DNA of 64,000 bases from Erpobdella octoculata (Eukaryota; Annelida; Clitellata; Hirudinida; Erpobdellidae), in contig OZ022244.1 of NCBI GenBank assembly GCA_963978895.1, positions 23,715,531-23,779,530 on the forward strand. The letters are read 5' to 3'. Shown one piece after another: positions 26,689-62,551 of this stretch. Every line of letters starts with the position of its first letter. The first letter of the stretch is position 1. Below the pieces are notes generated by a model that worked only from the letters and a program-made list of their open reading frames with translations, did no database searches and was not told the origin of the DNA. Made by a program: the position numbers and the translations under genes.

Positions 26689-26732
26689 GGGCTCTGATGA
26701 TGGCTTTCGAGCCGAAACTGTACAGTAAGCCC
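26689..26732 (+). ncRNA. Candidate hammerhead ribozyme motif (Penelope-like type)
   Basis: Core elements appear in hammerhead order. Stem I is GGGCT (26689-26693) with AGCCC (26728-26732). CTGATGA is at 26694-26700. A 4-bp stem II GGCT/AGCC has loop TTCG. GAAA is at 26714-26717. A short stem III runs ACTG-TA-CAGT, and the expected cleavage position is after A26727. Very short stem III helices are known from hammerheads in Penelope-like retroelements. One unpaired T (26701) between CTGATGA and stem II departs from the canonical fold and could abolish activity. Confidence 0.45.
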
Positions 26733-26885
26733 GCTACGAAAACTAATAAAGAATTTTACTTAAAAAACAAAGTTGTTGTCCGTAGATTAGAATCTTATGT
26801 TAAAAAAATAATAAATAAAAATGGGCAGTTATTTTTAATGGAGCATGCACGAAAGAAAATCTACTGCCGAGTTATGCAAAAAACA

Positions 26886-26947
<62 letters not shown>

Positions 26948-27000
26948 TTCAACTTGGAAATTTTGGACCCCCCAGAACAAAATTCCTGGCGCCGCCCCTG

Positions 27001-27872
27001 TGAGTGGACATGAGTTCATTCATCAATCAGATCAATCATTGATTTCCAATTAATAAATTTATCGCTTCAAAACTCAAAACAAAGTACTTTTTTGCTTAAC
27101 ACTACTTAAGCAGCTACTAAGTATCACACAAGTTATGTCGGTATGTGCTATACTGGCTATATATATTTTTAAATACTTACGTTAGTTAAGTAACTTTTAG
27201 GACTAAGTCAAGAATAAAGTTTTAATTATTGAGATTGAGAGAGTGAGTGCTTTGTACAGTTTTGATTTGATTAAAAACTAAAAATCCAATCGATCGGCAA
27301 CTAACATTAAAACCCGCTATTGTAAAACTGCTGAGAAAATAAAAAAAATCAATTCAAGTCATTTAATCGCCAGCTCTATAACTTATTTGACAAAAATTGC
27401 CGCCCAATCACTCGGCGAACGGAGCAGAGTGCAGACAGGTTTTTTATTTATCCACAACAAAATAAGCATGTGGAAGTGATGTGCCAATGCGTTGAAACTA
27501 AGCGCCATCCTGTTTGTCATCATTAATTTCTGCGCAATTTTTTTTTGAAACGGCAGGTCAAACAATTGCGTAAATAAGTTAAAACTAACTTTTATATTTG
27601 TTGAAGTTTTTAAAATCAGAGGTTGACTTTTATCATTTGAATGATAATTCAATAAATATTTATCACTCACAAACGTTCTTTTGAAAGAGTCTGCTGGACC
27701 GTTATTACACGGTGTATCCTTGCTGACTGTTGACTAGTAGCTGCATGGAATCAAAAAGAATAAAACAAGAAATAGCCCGCTAAATCTTCACAAATCCACC
27801 GAAAAGTACTACCACATGCACAACACACATTTAAGGTCCAGGATTTTTATGGTGGTTTGAGAAAGTACACGA
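27001..27872. other. Intergenic region, no gene seen
   Basis: AT-rich sequence with no recognisable domain or splice-consistent exon. The 95-codon minus-strand frame at 27383-27670 has no recognisable features and looks fortuitous. Confidence 0.4.
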
Positions 27873-28912
27873 CAGTACCGGTAACCGGATAAAACAGAAC
27901 ATGATAAAACAGAACATGATAAAACAGAACATGATAAAACAGAACAGTGAAAAAACAGAACAGTGAAGAAACAGAACAGTGAGAAAACAGAACAGTGAAA
28001 AAACAGAACATTGAACAAACAGAACAGTGATAAAACAGAACATCGCGTTTATTTTTTTAAATTTTTCGCAATAATAACTACAAATCGGTTTTATATAACT
28101 TTCATCTACTTCTTTGTATGTTTCCGTTGTCAGCTATTGATCCAGAGGAAATGTAGGAATCATCCTACAACAGATTAATTTGTGTTTGCTTTATATTTTT
28201 GTTGCGGTGCGCTGACGGTTTTTCGCTGATAACTCTTTTGTTTGATTGAATATTAAAAAACTATTTTGACAAAAGAGCCAACTTTTTAAGCTGGGCCTAT
28301 TCTAGTTCATTTCTTATTAATTGATCAATATAATTTTCCCGTGAAAATTCACTCATGCAAATGTTGCGAACACATTAAAAACACATTAATGCCAGATACC
28401 AGTGTCACAGTTGAAAGACTTCTTACCAAATTATAGTTCAAACTTGGACTTCTAGATATATATTCTTGGTACCACGTTGGTTATAAAAGAGTTTGCTCAT
28501 ATAAAAATATGTATTTACATCTACAATTTCTGTGCAAACAGGTTGAGCAAGTTATATCCAGCAGTGAGGAGCTTCAAACATCGAAAAATAATATTATTAA
28601 CTACATTGTTAAATAAAATTTTAATTTTATGATAATAGTTTAAAATATCTCCGGGCGTTTTAACTTGGAGCAATTTGATCTCGGACATTTTGTATATCAC
28701 GAAAAAGTTGAAAAAATAGACGCAATGTTCTGTATTATCACTGTTCTGTTTAATCAATGTTCTGTTTCTTCACTGATCTGTTTTCTCACTGTTCTGTTCT
28801 TCACTGTTCTGTTTCTTCACTGTTCTGTTTTATCATGTTCTGTTTCATCATGTTCTGTTTTGTCATGTTCTGTTTTATCATGTTCTGTTTCATCATGGAA
28901 CCGACAGTACCG
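27873..28912. mobile_element. Foldback element with long termini built of about 15-bp subrepeats
   Basis: The left arm (27873-28045) is a tandem of units like GATAAAACAGAACAT and GTGAAAAAACAGAACA. The right arm (28722-28912) is the same series in inverted orientation. Both outer ends contain CGACAGTACCG. The inner 680 bp has no convincing reading frame. The superfamily is not identified, and no target duplication was found. Confidence 0.65.
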
Positions 28913-28933
28913 ACCCCCCGAAACAATTACATC

Positions 28934-30201
28934 CAGTGGCGTGTGCCAGGATTCTGGAATAAAGGGAGCTCACGACAAGCCCCCAAATTTACTGAAGCAT
29001 ATAACAAATTTCGAAATGTCAGTATAATAATATTAAAATAACAAATTCCAGGTATTTATGAGAAAATTTGTTTATTTACACATATATCAACAGTTTTAAA
29101 AAATTTAATAATAAAAAAACTAAAAAGCAGTAACTTTCACGAGCAGCTTGAAAATTTGTATGTAATGTTTACTGAGCTTTGCTTCAAAGTGTTTTTTTAA
29201 CCGAGGTTCATCCTGCGGTCATCACCAGCGGCGAGTTTTGCAACTAGGTCATCCGTTGAGAGTTGCAGCAGGAGGTCTCTTTCAAAAACAGCGAGCATCA
29301 GTGCTTCCAAGCGCTCTTCTGTCATTGTTGAGCGCAGTTTGGTTTTAAGCAAGGCTAATTTGGAAAAGCTCCTTTTAACGCCGTCGTGACTGGTAAACTA
29401 AGAAAAATTCGGTAGAGCATGCGCAAATCGTGAAAATCTGAGCATATCTTTCAATAAGCTTCAGAGAAATTGGTTAATTTTTCTTTTGCACACTGAGCAA
29501 GTGCTGGAAGTGACAATCACCACTGCGCAACTGCCCGGTCTGTGTCGACAAACTTGTAACGCTCAGCCAAGTTACGGACACACTTCTCCGCATGAACACA
29601 TTCTAAGTTTTTTGGCTGCAGGTAAGCGAAGCCGCAGAGTTCTTTACGGTCGAGAGAGCTTTTGCCCAGTTGTTGAAACCATCTTTAGTGAAAGCCTGCG
29701 ACGTTTTTCCAACTGACAGAAGTGTTGTGCCGAAATTGCGACAGTTGAAACAAAAAGCACAAATTGTAACGAAACTAGTTCAATATTTTTCTGAATGGCT
29801 CTATAAAAGTTGAACAGGCCATGTCACGCTCTAAGATATTATGTTAATGCGCTTCACTCCTTGGCATCTCTCTCTTTTTACTTTTTCTCCACGCAAACTG
29901 TCCGCTCTAATAGCTTTTTAATGTTATTAGCATCTCTCTTATCAATACGTGGACAGCTTATACTGCTAGACTTCTTTTTCAACATCTCTCTTTTCCGTGT
30001 CCGAGTGGACAGCCTAGTTTCATAACTACATATCAACAAGATGGCGCTTAGTGTTTACACAAAGTGCCGTCATGGCCTTATTATTCAGAGGGGGGAGGGG
30101 TATAAAAAAAACTTCTCGAGTTTAGACGAATTGAAAAAACCATCTATGAAGGAATAAGGGGAGCTTGAGCTCCCCAAGCTCCCATGGTGGCTACGCTACT
30201 G
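28934..30201. mobile_element. hAT DNA transposon, decayed
   Basis: The left terminus is CAGTGGCGTGTGCC. The right terminus read inward begins CAGTAGCGTAGCC. An exact 8-bp duplication ATTACATC (28926-28933 and 30202-30209) flanks the 1,268-bp element. The interior contains minus-strand transposase pieces. Confidence 0.9.
29198..29720 (-). pseudogene. hAT transposase remnants
   Basis: Minus-strand 29400-29198 encodes a hAT dimerisation segment (KRSFSKLALLKTKLRSTM, then EERLEALML). About 29720-29590 encodes a zinc-finger-adjacent piece containing FTKDGFNNWAKAL. The region between is missing or scrambled, so the gene is broken. Confidence 0.7.
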
Positions 30202-30278
30202 ATTACATCCATGGTCAACAAGGGTCCATTCATAAATGACGTCAGAGAAAGGTGTTGAAAAATTTGTGACATTGTGTG

Positions 30279-30832
30279 TGTAAACGTAGAGGAATATGCT
30301 TTCTAGCGATTCGTAACGTTAAAGTCGAAGTTTTTTATAACACAATATTTCTCGAATTTTATTTTAACTTTATTATTTCTTCCTTGAATATAATCCTTTT
30401 TCTTGACTCTAAACTGACTTATCTCACTTTGCAGAAGTTAACCCGGTTCTGACAAATCTTTTGACAATCCAATTTCTCAACTTACAACCTTACTTTTTTC
30501 TATTGAGGACCACAAAAAGGAAAAGGACCAATACCAATTATATATATATATACATATATATATACATATATATACACATATATATATATATATACACATA
30601 CATACATCCATCCATGTATATATACACTCAAACACACATATACATATATATACATTAATGATACAAAAATTATACGCACACACAATGTCACAGGAGCACA
30701 AATATACATATATACATACATATACATTATATATACATATATATACACACATATACACACATATACACACATATACACATAAAATAAACAAATACTATGA
30801 AAATACGTAAGATGAATCATCTTCATCTTACA
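30279..30832 (-). repeat. 3' LTR
   Basis: 554 bp, the left copy on the plus strand. It contains TA/CA-rich simple repeats (about 30540-30780) that also generate spurious frames. Confidence 0.9.
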
Positions 30833-30843
30833 TATCCCCCCTC
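30833..30843 (-). other. Polypurine tract
   Basis: On the minus strand GAGGGGGGATA directly precedes the 3' LTR, the expected plus-strand priming position. Confidence 0.7.
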
Positions 30844-30861
30844 TTCGAAAAAAGAAACGCG

Positions 30862-32766
30862 TCAGTGTTTCTTGATTACATCGTCACTCTCTTTACGACT
30901 AAGAAAGTCAGCACCGATGTTCTCCTTGCCTTTGAAATAGTTTCCTTTCAACTTATTCTCAATCTCTATCTCTCTGCGTGCTGTGTCAACAGGGCGGGCA
31001 TCTCCGAAGATTGCCGAATTCAACTTTCCATCTTTCCCCACCCCTCCATTTTGGCCTCTAGGCAGAAGATTGAGCCTTGGTCTTTCTTTTGGCGGATTCA
31101 AAGGTTGAACTTTTGCCTCAACTTTATTTCCTACCATTGAAATGGCAGACGTGTTTCTTTCCTTGCTTTGATACAGCTCCGAGTTAGCCGACGATTTTCT
31201 AAAATTTACCCGATCATTCCTCTGAGTGCTGTCATAGTTGGAAGCGGATTTCTGTGGTTTCCGACCAAAGCGTTTTCCTGCCGCCATTGCATCAAAACCC
31301 CTTACCCCTTCAACATTTCCCAGCACGAGATCGCAAAGTAGGTTTTTCATGCACACCACCTCTCTGGTTCCTCTGAACCAGTCTGTTTTGATTTTTACCA
31401 CTGCTGTTGGAGCTACCCGAACTGAGCCGTCGATCAAAACACAAGGTCTTGTTCTTCCGGTCATCTGACGCGGGTGCACTAATGATTCCTTTACCATTAT
31501 GGTAGTACAGCCAGTGTCCCTCAAAACTTTTACCGGTTTTCTGTTCACAAACCCTCTGGTTAATTTAAATTTTTCTCCTGAGTGAAAACAACCATCCGCT
31601 ATTACTGGTGAAAAGCAGCCACATTTTAATTGGACCTCATTCATTTTACCATCCAACACCATGACCGCGCATGCATTCACAACTCCAGAGTCTTTGCATG
31701 GTGGTGTCATGGTGGCCTCTCTACGCGTTTGACACATGACTGGAGTTGCTTGAGTGCCTTGACTGTAGTCCCTCGCCAAATGTCCAGCTTGATGACAATC
31801 CTTTGCCATATGGCCAAGCTTATTGCAATGGTAACAGCGTGGTCCAATCATTCCCGAGTCAATGTCTGGTTGACTACGATTTCCGCTAATCCTGCCTGTG
31901 TTCTCGACCTTTGCCAAGCTTTTGACTGGGTGAGCTTGATTGTATTTGTTGACCCAGCGACTCAACTCATTGACGTCACCGCTTTCTTTCTCCAACAAAT
32001 ACTCAGCCATTCCCGACGGACACTTTCCAAAGAACTGCTCTTTTAAAAATAAAAACAAATAGTTTTTTGTACCCGCGAGATCCACCCAGCGCCTGAGGTA
32101 ACTATCCAGTCGCACCAGATACTGTTCCCAAGTCTCTTCTGGTTCAAGCTTTGACTCTCGAAACTTTATGCGGTAGTCTTCTGCCGACTTCCCAAAACGG
32201 CGAAGGAGTGCCTCTTTTACCGACTCGTAATCCTGCATCTGACTATCGCTGAGTTGGCCAAACACTTCCAATGTCTTCGCACTGAGCAGAGAACCCAGAA
32301 GCATTCCCCAACCCTTTTTTGGGTGATCATTTGCCGTGGCCAATGCCTCAAAACGGAGAAGAAAAGCGTCCACGTCGTCACCTTCCGAGAATTTTGGATA
32401 AGGAATCTTTGTTCCATCCATTGACCCCTTGCTCTCTTTTGGTTTTTGAGATTCAATTTCCATCTTTTTAAGTTCTAACTCGTGTTGCCTCTGTCTCTCC
32501 CGCTCTTCCCTTTCTTGCTGAGCCTTTTTTTCTTCATGTTCACGTTCACGTTCCCGCTCTTCCCGTTCACGTTCCCGTTCCCGTTCCCGTTCCCGCTCTT
32601 CCCGTTCACGTTCCCGTTCCCGTTCTTCCCGTTCTTGTTTTTTTTCTTCACGTTCTTCTAATCTCCTAACTCTTTCTTCATCCTTTAACTCTTTGACGTA
32701 ATTCCTTAAATCTTCGCCGGAATAGCCTAGAGCCTGTCCCATCGCAATGAATTTTTCGTCAGACAT
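30862..32766 (-). CDS. Gag-protease polyprotein of LTR element, internally deleted
   Basis: 634 residues, no internal stop. Residues about 25-115 are a Glu/Arg-rich helical tract encoded by a hexanucleotide-like repeat. About 130-285 is a Ty3-type Gag capsid-like region. Near 315-330 is a zinc knuckle CYHCNKLGHMAKDC (CX2CX4HX4C). Near 430 is a retropepsin-like active site LRDTGCTT, with downstream CDLVLGN. The last 20 or so residues, around GKENIGADFLSRKE, resemble the junction that follows RNase H in Ty3 Pol. The polymerase region has therefore been removed, leaving an in-frame join. The stop is 19 bp from the polypurine tract, so integrase is also gone. The start ATG at 32766 follows the primer site by about 80 bp. 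Confidence 0.85.
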   Translation of the reverse strand: MSDEKFIAMGQALGYSGEDLRNYVKELKDEERVRRLEEREEKKQEREEREREREREEREREREREREREEREREREHEEKKAQQEREERERQRQHELELKKMEIESQKPKESKGSMDGTKIPYPKFSEGDDVDAFLLRFEALATANDHPKKGWGMLLGSLLSAKTLEVFGQLSDSQMQDYESVKEALLRRFGKSAEDYRIKFRESKLEPEETWEQYLVRLDSYLRRWVDLAGTKNYLFLFLKEQFFGKCPSGMAEYLLEKESGDVNELSRWVNKYNQAHPVKSLAKVENTGRISGNRSQPDIDSGMIGPRCYHCNKLGHMAKDCHQAGHLARDYSQGTQATPVMCQTRREATMTPPCKDSGVVNACAVMVLDGKMNEVQLKCGCFSPVIADGCFHSGEKFKLTRGFVNRKPVKVLRDTGCTTIMVKESLVHPRQMTGRTRPCVLIDGSVRVAPTAVVKIKTDWFRGTREVVCMKNLLCDLVLGNVEGVRGFDAMAAGKRFGRKPQKSASNYDSTQRNDRVNFRKSSANSELYQSKERNTSAISMVGNKVEAKVQPLNPPKERPRLNLLPRGQNGGVGKDGKLNSAIFGDARPVDTARREIEIENKLKGNYFKGKENIGADFLSRKESDDVIKKH

Positions 32767-32845
32767 CTTTCACGAAAGAAAAAAAAAATTCGGTCACTTG
32801 TGAACAAATAACTTCAGAAAATATATTTACGGATGAAAATGCGTA

Positions 32846-32863
32846 AATACGTCGAGGTCACCA
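32846..32863 (-). other. Primer binding site, tRNA-Trp type
   Basis: One base inside the 5' LTR the minus strand reads TGGTGACCTCGACGTATT. From memory of the tRNA-Trp 3' end (complement TGGTGACCCCGACGTGAT), it matches at all but about three positions. Confidence 0.65.
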
Positions 32864-33077
32864 ATGTAAACGTAGAGGAATATGCTTTCTAGCGATTCGT
32901 AACGTTAAAGTCGAAGTTTTTTATAACACAATATTTCTCGAATTTTATTTTAACTTTATTATTTCTTCCTTGAATATAATCCTTTTTCTTGACTCTAAAC
33001 TGACTTATCTCACTTTGCAGAAGTTAACCCGGTTCTGACAAATCTTTTGACAATCCAATTTCTCAACTTACAACCTT

Positions 33078-34713
33078 TTTTTTTTTTTTTTTTTTTTTTT
33101 TATTATAGTTTATAGTCTTTTACACCATGTGTTTTAAGACGCGAAAAGAAAATCAAAATGAAAAAAAATACTTATTTACACTAAATAATTTTTCTCTATA
33201 TTTACAGTTCTTTAGGATTATTTTGTATCCATTTATAGATGATGTCGTGGCATATTTCCGAGTTCAGTATGGTTTGGAGTGTAGTTGGTTTTTGGATCCT
33301 TTTACAAAAGTTCCCAAGTTCCATTCCTAGTTGTGTCGTTTCTTCGCAGTGCAGCAACCAGTGCTCGATTGTTTCCTCTGTTCCGCAGGTTTCGCACAAA
33401 CCTGTCTCATGAAGATTCATTCTCTTCAAATTTTGTTTCAGCCGACACTTTCCAAGTCGGAGTCGGGAAATGATGACTTCCTTTTTTCTGTTTGTTGTCT
33501 TGAATTTAATTTTATTTGAGACTTTTTTTTCGAGAGACCAGTAGTGTCGACTTTCTTGAGCAGAGTCCCATCTGGTCTGCCATTCGTTCAAAAGCTCTCT
33601 GCGTATTGTTCTTTTTATGTCAAATATCTCTGGCATAATCTCAATCTCTATTTCGGGATGTTTGGTGGCTTCTTTGGCAAGGCAGTCTGCCATTTCATTT
33701 CCACGTATGCCCACGTGGCTAGGTACCCAAATCAGGGTAATTGTTTTCCCTTCTTTTGAGAGGTTGGATGCTAGTGTTAGGACTGATTCCACAAGAGCAG
33801 ATTTTTGAGCATTTGCGGAATTTTTCAATGATATCATAGAGCTATATGAATCCGTAAATAGGGCTATTTTATGTGGACCGTCTGGTTGTGCCATCCACTC
33901 CAAGCCGCATTTTATAGCTGTTAGCTCAGCCGTATAAATACTAACGTCATTCGTGACTCTCTTAGCTATTTTCATATCTTTTTCCGGGATATAAATTCCC
34001 ACAGCTGCTACATTGTCTATCTTAGATGCATCTGTGTACATATGTGTCGAATCTGTATATGTAGCAATCAGTTCCTTAGCTCTTTGGACAATTGACGGAT
34101 CATCCTTCTTTAACCCCACCAGCCCTTCGTTAAAAAGAGGTGGAATAAGTTTCCATGGTGGAGTTAGAGAAGGAGTTAAGGGGACTGGATTGAATTTGTC
34201 AACTATTTTGTTCAATGCTGCTGTTCTTTTGGCTGCTGGATGTTCAGCTTCTTTCACTTTTCTGTGAAAGAACCATCGCCATTTAACCCCTTCTTGTCCT
34301 CTGGGGGGTACAAAGACGTCTTTTGTCGGATGGTTTGGAATGATCTTGGTTTTAGTGGCAAGGTTTGTAATTAACATCTTTCGTCGTATATCGAGTGGAG
34401 GATCTCCGCATTCTATTTGTAGAGCGGCCAAACTGGTTCCAACCATTGCCCCGCAAGCTGTTTTTAAGGCACTATATTGGATTTTCTCGAGTCTTTGTTT
34501 TTGAGATTCTGATGCACTGTCAAATGCTTCGCAGCCAAACTCCATCACTGACCGTATGGCGCATCGGTAGAAAAGCATCAGTGTTTCTTTGCCGCATCCC
34601 CAGCTTTGTCCTGTTAGGCATCGCATGATATTTAATCTTTTTTTGCAACGATCAACGATCTTATCAATGTGTTTTTTCCAGGTTAATTTCGAGTCAAATA
34701 TTATACCGAGAAA
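33078..34713 (-). mobile_element. 5'-truncated LINE (RNase H-bearing, I-group-like) nested in the LTR
   Basis: The target duplication AACTTACAACCTT is at 33065-33077 and 34714-34726. The element ends in a poly(A) tract (poly-T, about 33078-33100 on the plus strand). It is truncated inside reverse transcriptase at the 5' end. It must be younger than the LTR element it interrupts. Confidence 0.9.
33202..34713 (-). pseudogene. LINE ORF2 fragment: RT C-terminus, RNase H, zinc-binding tail
   Basis: The frame is open from the truncation point (34713) to the stop at 33202, about 500 codons. In order: the end of the RT domain (SKLTWKKHIDKI, then YRCAIRSVMEFG); RNase H with conserved acidic/His residues in MYTDAS, AELTAIKCGLEW, LFTDSYSS and WVPSHVGIRGNEMAD; and a Cys/His block CETCGTEETIEHWLLHC. 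There is no in-frame damage; only the 5' truncation makes it non-functional. RNase H places it in the I/Loa/Ingi-type group. Confidence 0.88.
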
Positions 34714-35329
34714 AACTTACAACCTTACTTTTTTCTATTGAGGACCACAAAAAGGAAAAGGACCAATACCAATTATATATATATACATATATATATACAT
34801 ATATATACACATATATATATATATATATACACATACATACATCCATCCATGTATATATACACTCAAACACACATATACATATATATACATTAATGATACA
34901 AAAATTATACGCACACACAATGTCACAGGAGCACAAATATACATATATACATACATATACATTATATATACATATATATACACACATATACACACATATA
35001 CACACATATACACATAAAATAAACAAATACTATGAAAATACGTAAGATGAATCATCTTCATCTTACAGTGTGACGTGGAGGAAATGAGATTTTAAAAAGT
35101 GTGACGTCACAAAGAATATAACTGAATGCGTCAAAAAGGTTGTTGTTATTAACAGTTAGTTGTTCTAATTGACTGGAATATTTACTCAGAGTACCTAGGC
35201 TCATTTGGTCTTCTCTGGTCATGAGACAAGCATCATTTGTTATTCCATGTCCGCTCCACGCTTGCTCTTATCTCTTAAAAAAGTTATTTAAAAGAACAAC
35301 CACAATTTCAATCTGATTCACTGTCTAAA

Positions 35330-42586
<7,257 letters not shown>

Positions 42587-43422
42587 CTCATATTGATTAA
42601 ATTTAAATGGGTTTTTTTCTGGAAGGTCAAAATGCAAGCAGTTGATTTCAAATCTGACATTTAATTTTTTTATTGTTTTTACTTTCTTGTAAAAATCAGA
42701 AAGCAATTTCGAAGATTCAGAATCTAAAAACTCAAACTGACGTTTTGTCATTTGATTTAATTAAATTATTTGTCTCGTTAAATTGAATTTTGAAAACTAC
42801 TTTTTACCAAAATAATTGAAAAGGATTGAATATAATAAAATTAAAAATATAATCAATAAAATATTCATTAAAATTACAAACTAATTGACATGCATCTATT
42901 TTTAATAAATTTAATAAATAATTTTCATAAAAATTCCAATTTAATAAGCATGAAGTTATTTTAAATTGAAATATTTTTCTATATTTTAATAAATAAAACT
43001 AAATTAAATCAATCACCGTGAAGTAAAAAATTTAAAAACTCAAACGACATTTAAAAACATCCAAGTAAGACAAGATTGGCTCTAAACTGACTCTTTCGTT
43101 GCATATCGACTCACAACACGGATAGGAGCATATGCATATCGACTCACAACACGGATAGGAACATATGCATATCGACTCACACTGACACATAATTTCACTC
43201 ACTCACACGCACAGATACTCTCACGCACAGACGCGCATATGCTGTTGGAGGAATCCTCTCCAGCTTCAGCGCACAAACGACGGAGAACGCGTACAGGAAC
43301 GGCCAACCTTATTCATTTCAACGCAGTCGAAAAAAAGCACGGATTTCAGCACGGATGCACACAAAAAAAGTTCAAACAAAATTAAATCCTTTTTTGGATA
43401 ATTTTCCGGTAGTTTAGATAGG
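42587..43422. other. Intergenic spacer and NCAM-like 5' region
   Basis: No gene is seen. A 34-bp tandem repeat (GCATATCGACTCACAACACG and the following bases) occurs about three times at 43096-43180. The stretch just before 43423 should include the 5' UTR and promoter of the adhesion gene. Confidence 0.5.
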
Positions 43423-61947
<18,525 letters not shown>

Positions 61948-62145
61948 TTACCTCTGTAAATAATAATAATAAAAAAATAATAATTTCATTAAAATGTTTT
62001 AAGCTATAAACAAAAGATTTGTTAATTTTGTTTCAATTTCATTTCGAAACCTCCAGATCTTGCTTAATAGACTTCTGAACACTTTAAATACAGATTGACA
62101 CAACTAGGTACCTACATCACGCTAGTTAGAATATATTTGTATTTG

Positions 62146-62151
62146 AATAAA
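62146..62151 (+). promoter_or_regulatory. Polyadenylation signal of the NCAM-like gene
   Basis: AATAAA 199 bp after the stop codon, followed by a GT/T-rich stretch (62159-62185) typical of the downstream element. Confidence 0.7.
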
Positions 62152-62274
62152 AGAACCTGTATGTTTTTGTATTTTGTATTTTTGCAGAACCGCAATTAGA
62201 TGACACATTCTGAAAAGGGGCTTCATATTATTGTAAATTATTGTCATAGAAAAATAAAAAAGTTGAAAATACCT

Positions 62275-62519
62275 AACTGTAACCCTAACGTAACCTTAGC
62301 ACTAACGGTAACCTTAATCCTAATCGTAACCTTAAAACTAAACCTAACTCTAACCCTGACCTAACTCCGCCTTGCATTTGCAAGCCAGTCCCAAGCCTGG
62401 AGAAAGGAGGAGGGAAAAGTTAAAAAGAACAAATTATGATCCACGACAGGAAGTACTTAGGTGCTTCCTACATACAGCCATTTCAGTCTTAAAACACCTG
62501 GTGTAAAGGACTATAAACT

Positions 62520-62551
<32 letters not shown>

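Larger units (their letters stand above)
26320..27000. mobile_element. hAT-like element with composite interior
   Basis: The left terminus is CAGGCGCGGCGC. The right terminus read inward is CAGGGGCGGCGCC. The flanks TGAGTGAA (26312-26319) and TGAGTGGA (27001-27008) match at 7 of 8 positions. The interior is not transposase: it holds a perfect 67-bp inverted repeat, a hammerhead-like motif and (AT)n at 26889-26946. This suggests capture or insertion of a retroelement fragment. Confidence 0.7.
30279..35067 (-). mobile_element. Ty3/gypsy-type LTR retrotransposon lacking pol, with nested LINE
   Basis: Two 554-bp LTRs (30279-30832, and 32865-35067 once the inserted LINE is removed) begin TG and end CA in element orientation. 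They flank a 1.98-2.03-kb interior. The 5-bp duplication GTGTG (30274-30278 and 35068-35072) is exact. Where I compared them, the LTRs differ only by compensating TA-repeat lengths, so insertion is recent. The interior keeps one Gag-protease frame; reverse transcriptase and integrase are absent, so the copy is non-autonomous. Confidence 0.93.
32865..35067 (-). repeat. 5' LTR, interrupted by LINE insertion
   Basis: LTR sequence is at 32865-33077 and resumes at 34727-35067, giving 554 bp in total, the same as the 3' LTR. The interruption is the LINE at 33078-34713 plus one copy of its 13-bp duplication. Confidence 0.9.

Noticed and set aside
30461..30826. Minus-strand frames rich in Tyr/Val/Cys in the LTR (also at 34694-35061)
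   Set aside because: Translations of TA/CA repeats in the two LTR copies; identical in both, no start context, no domain.
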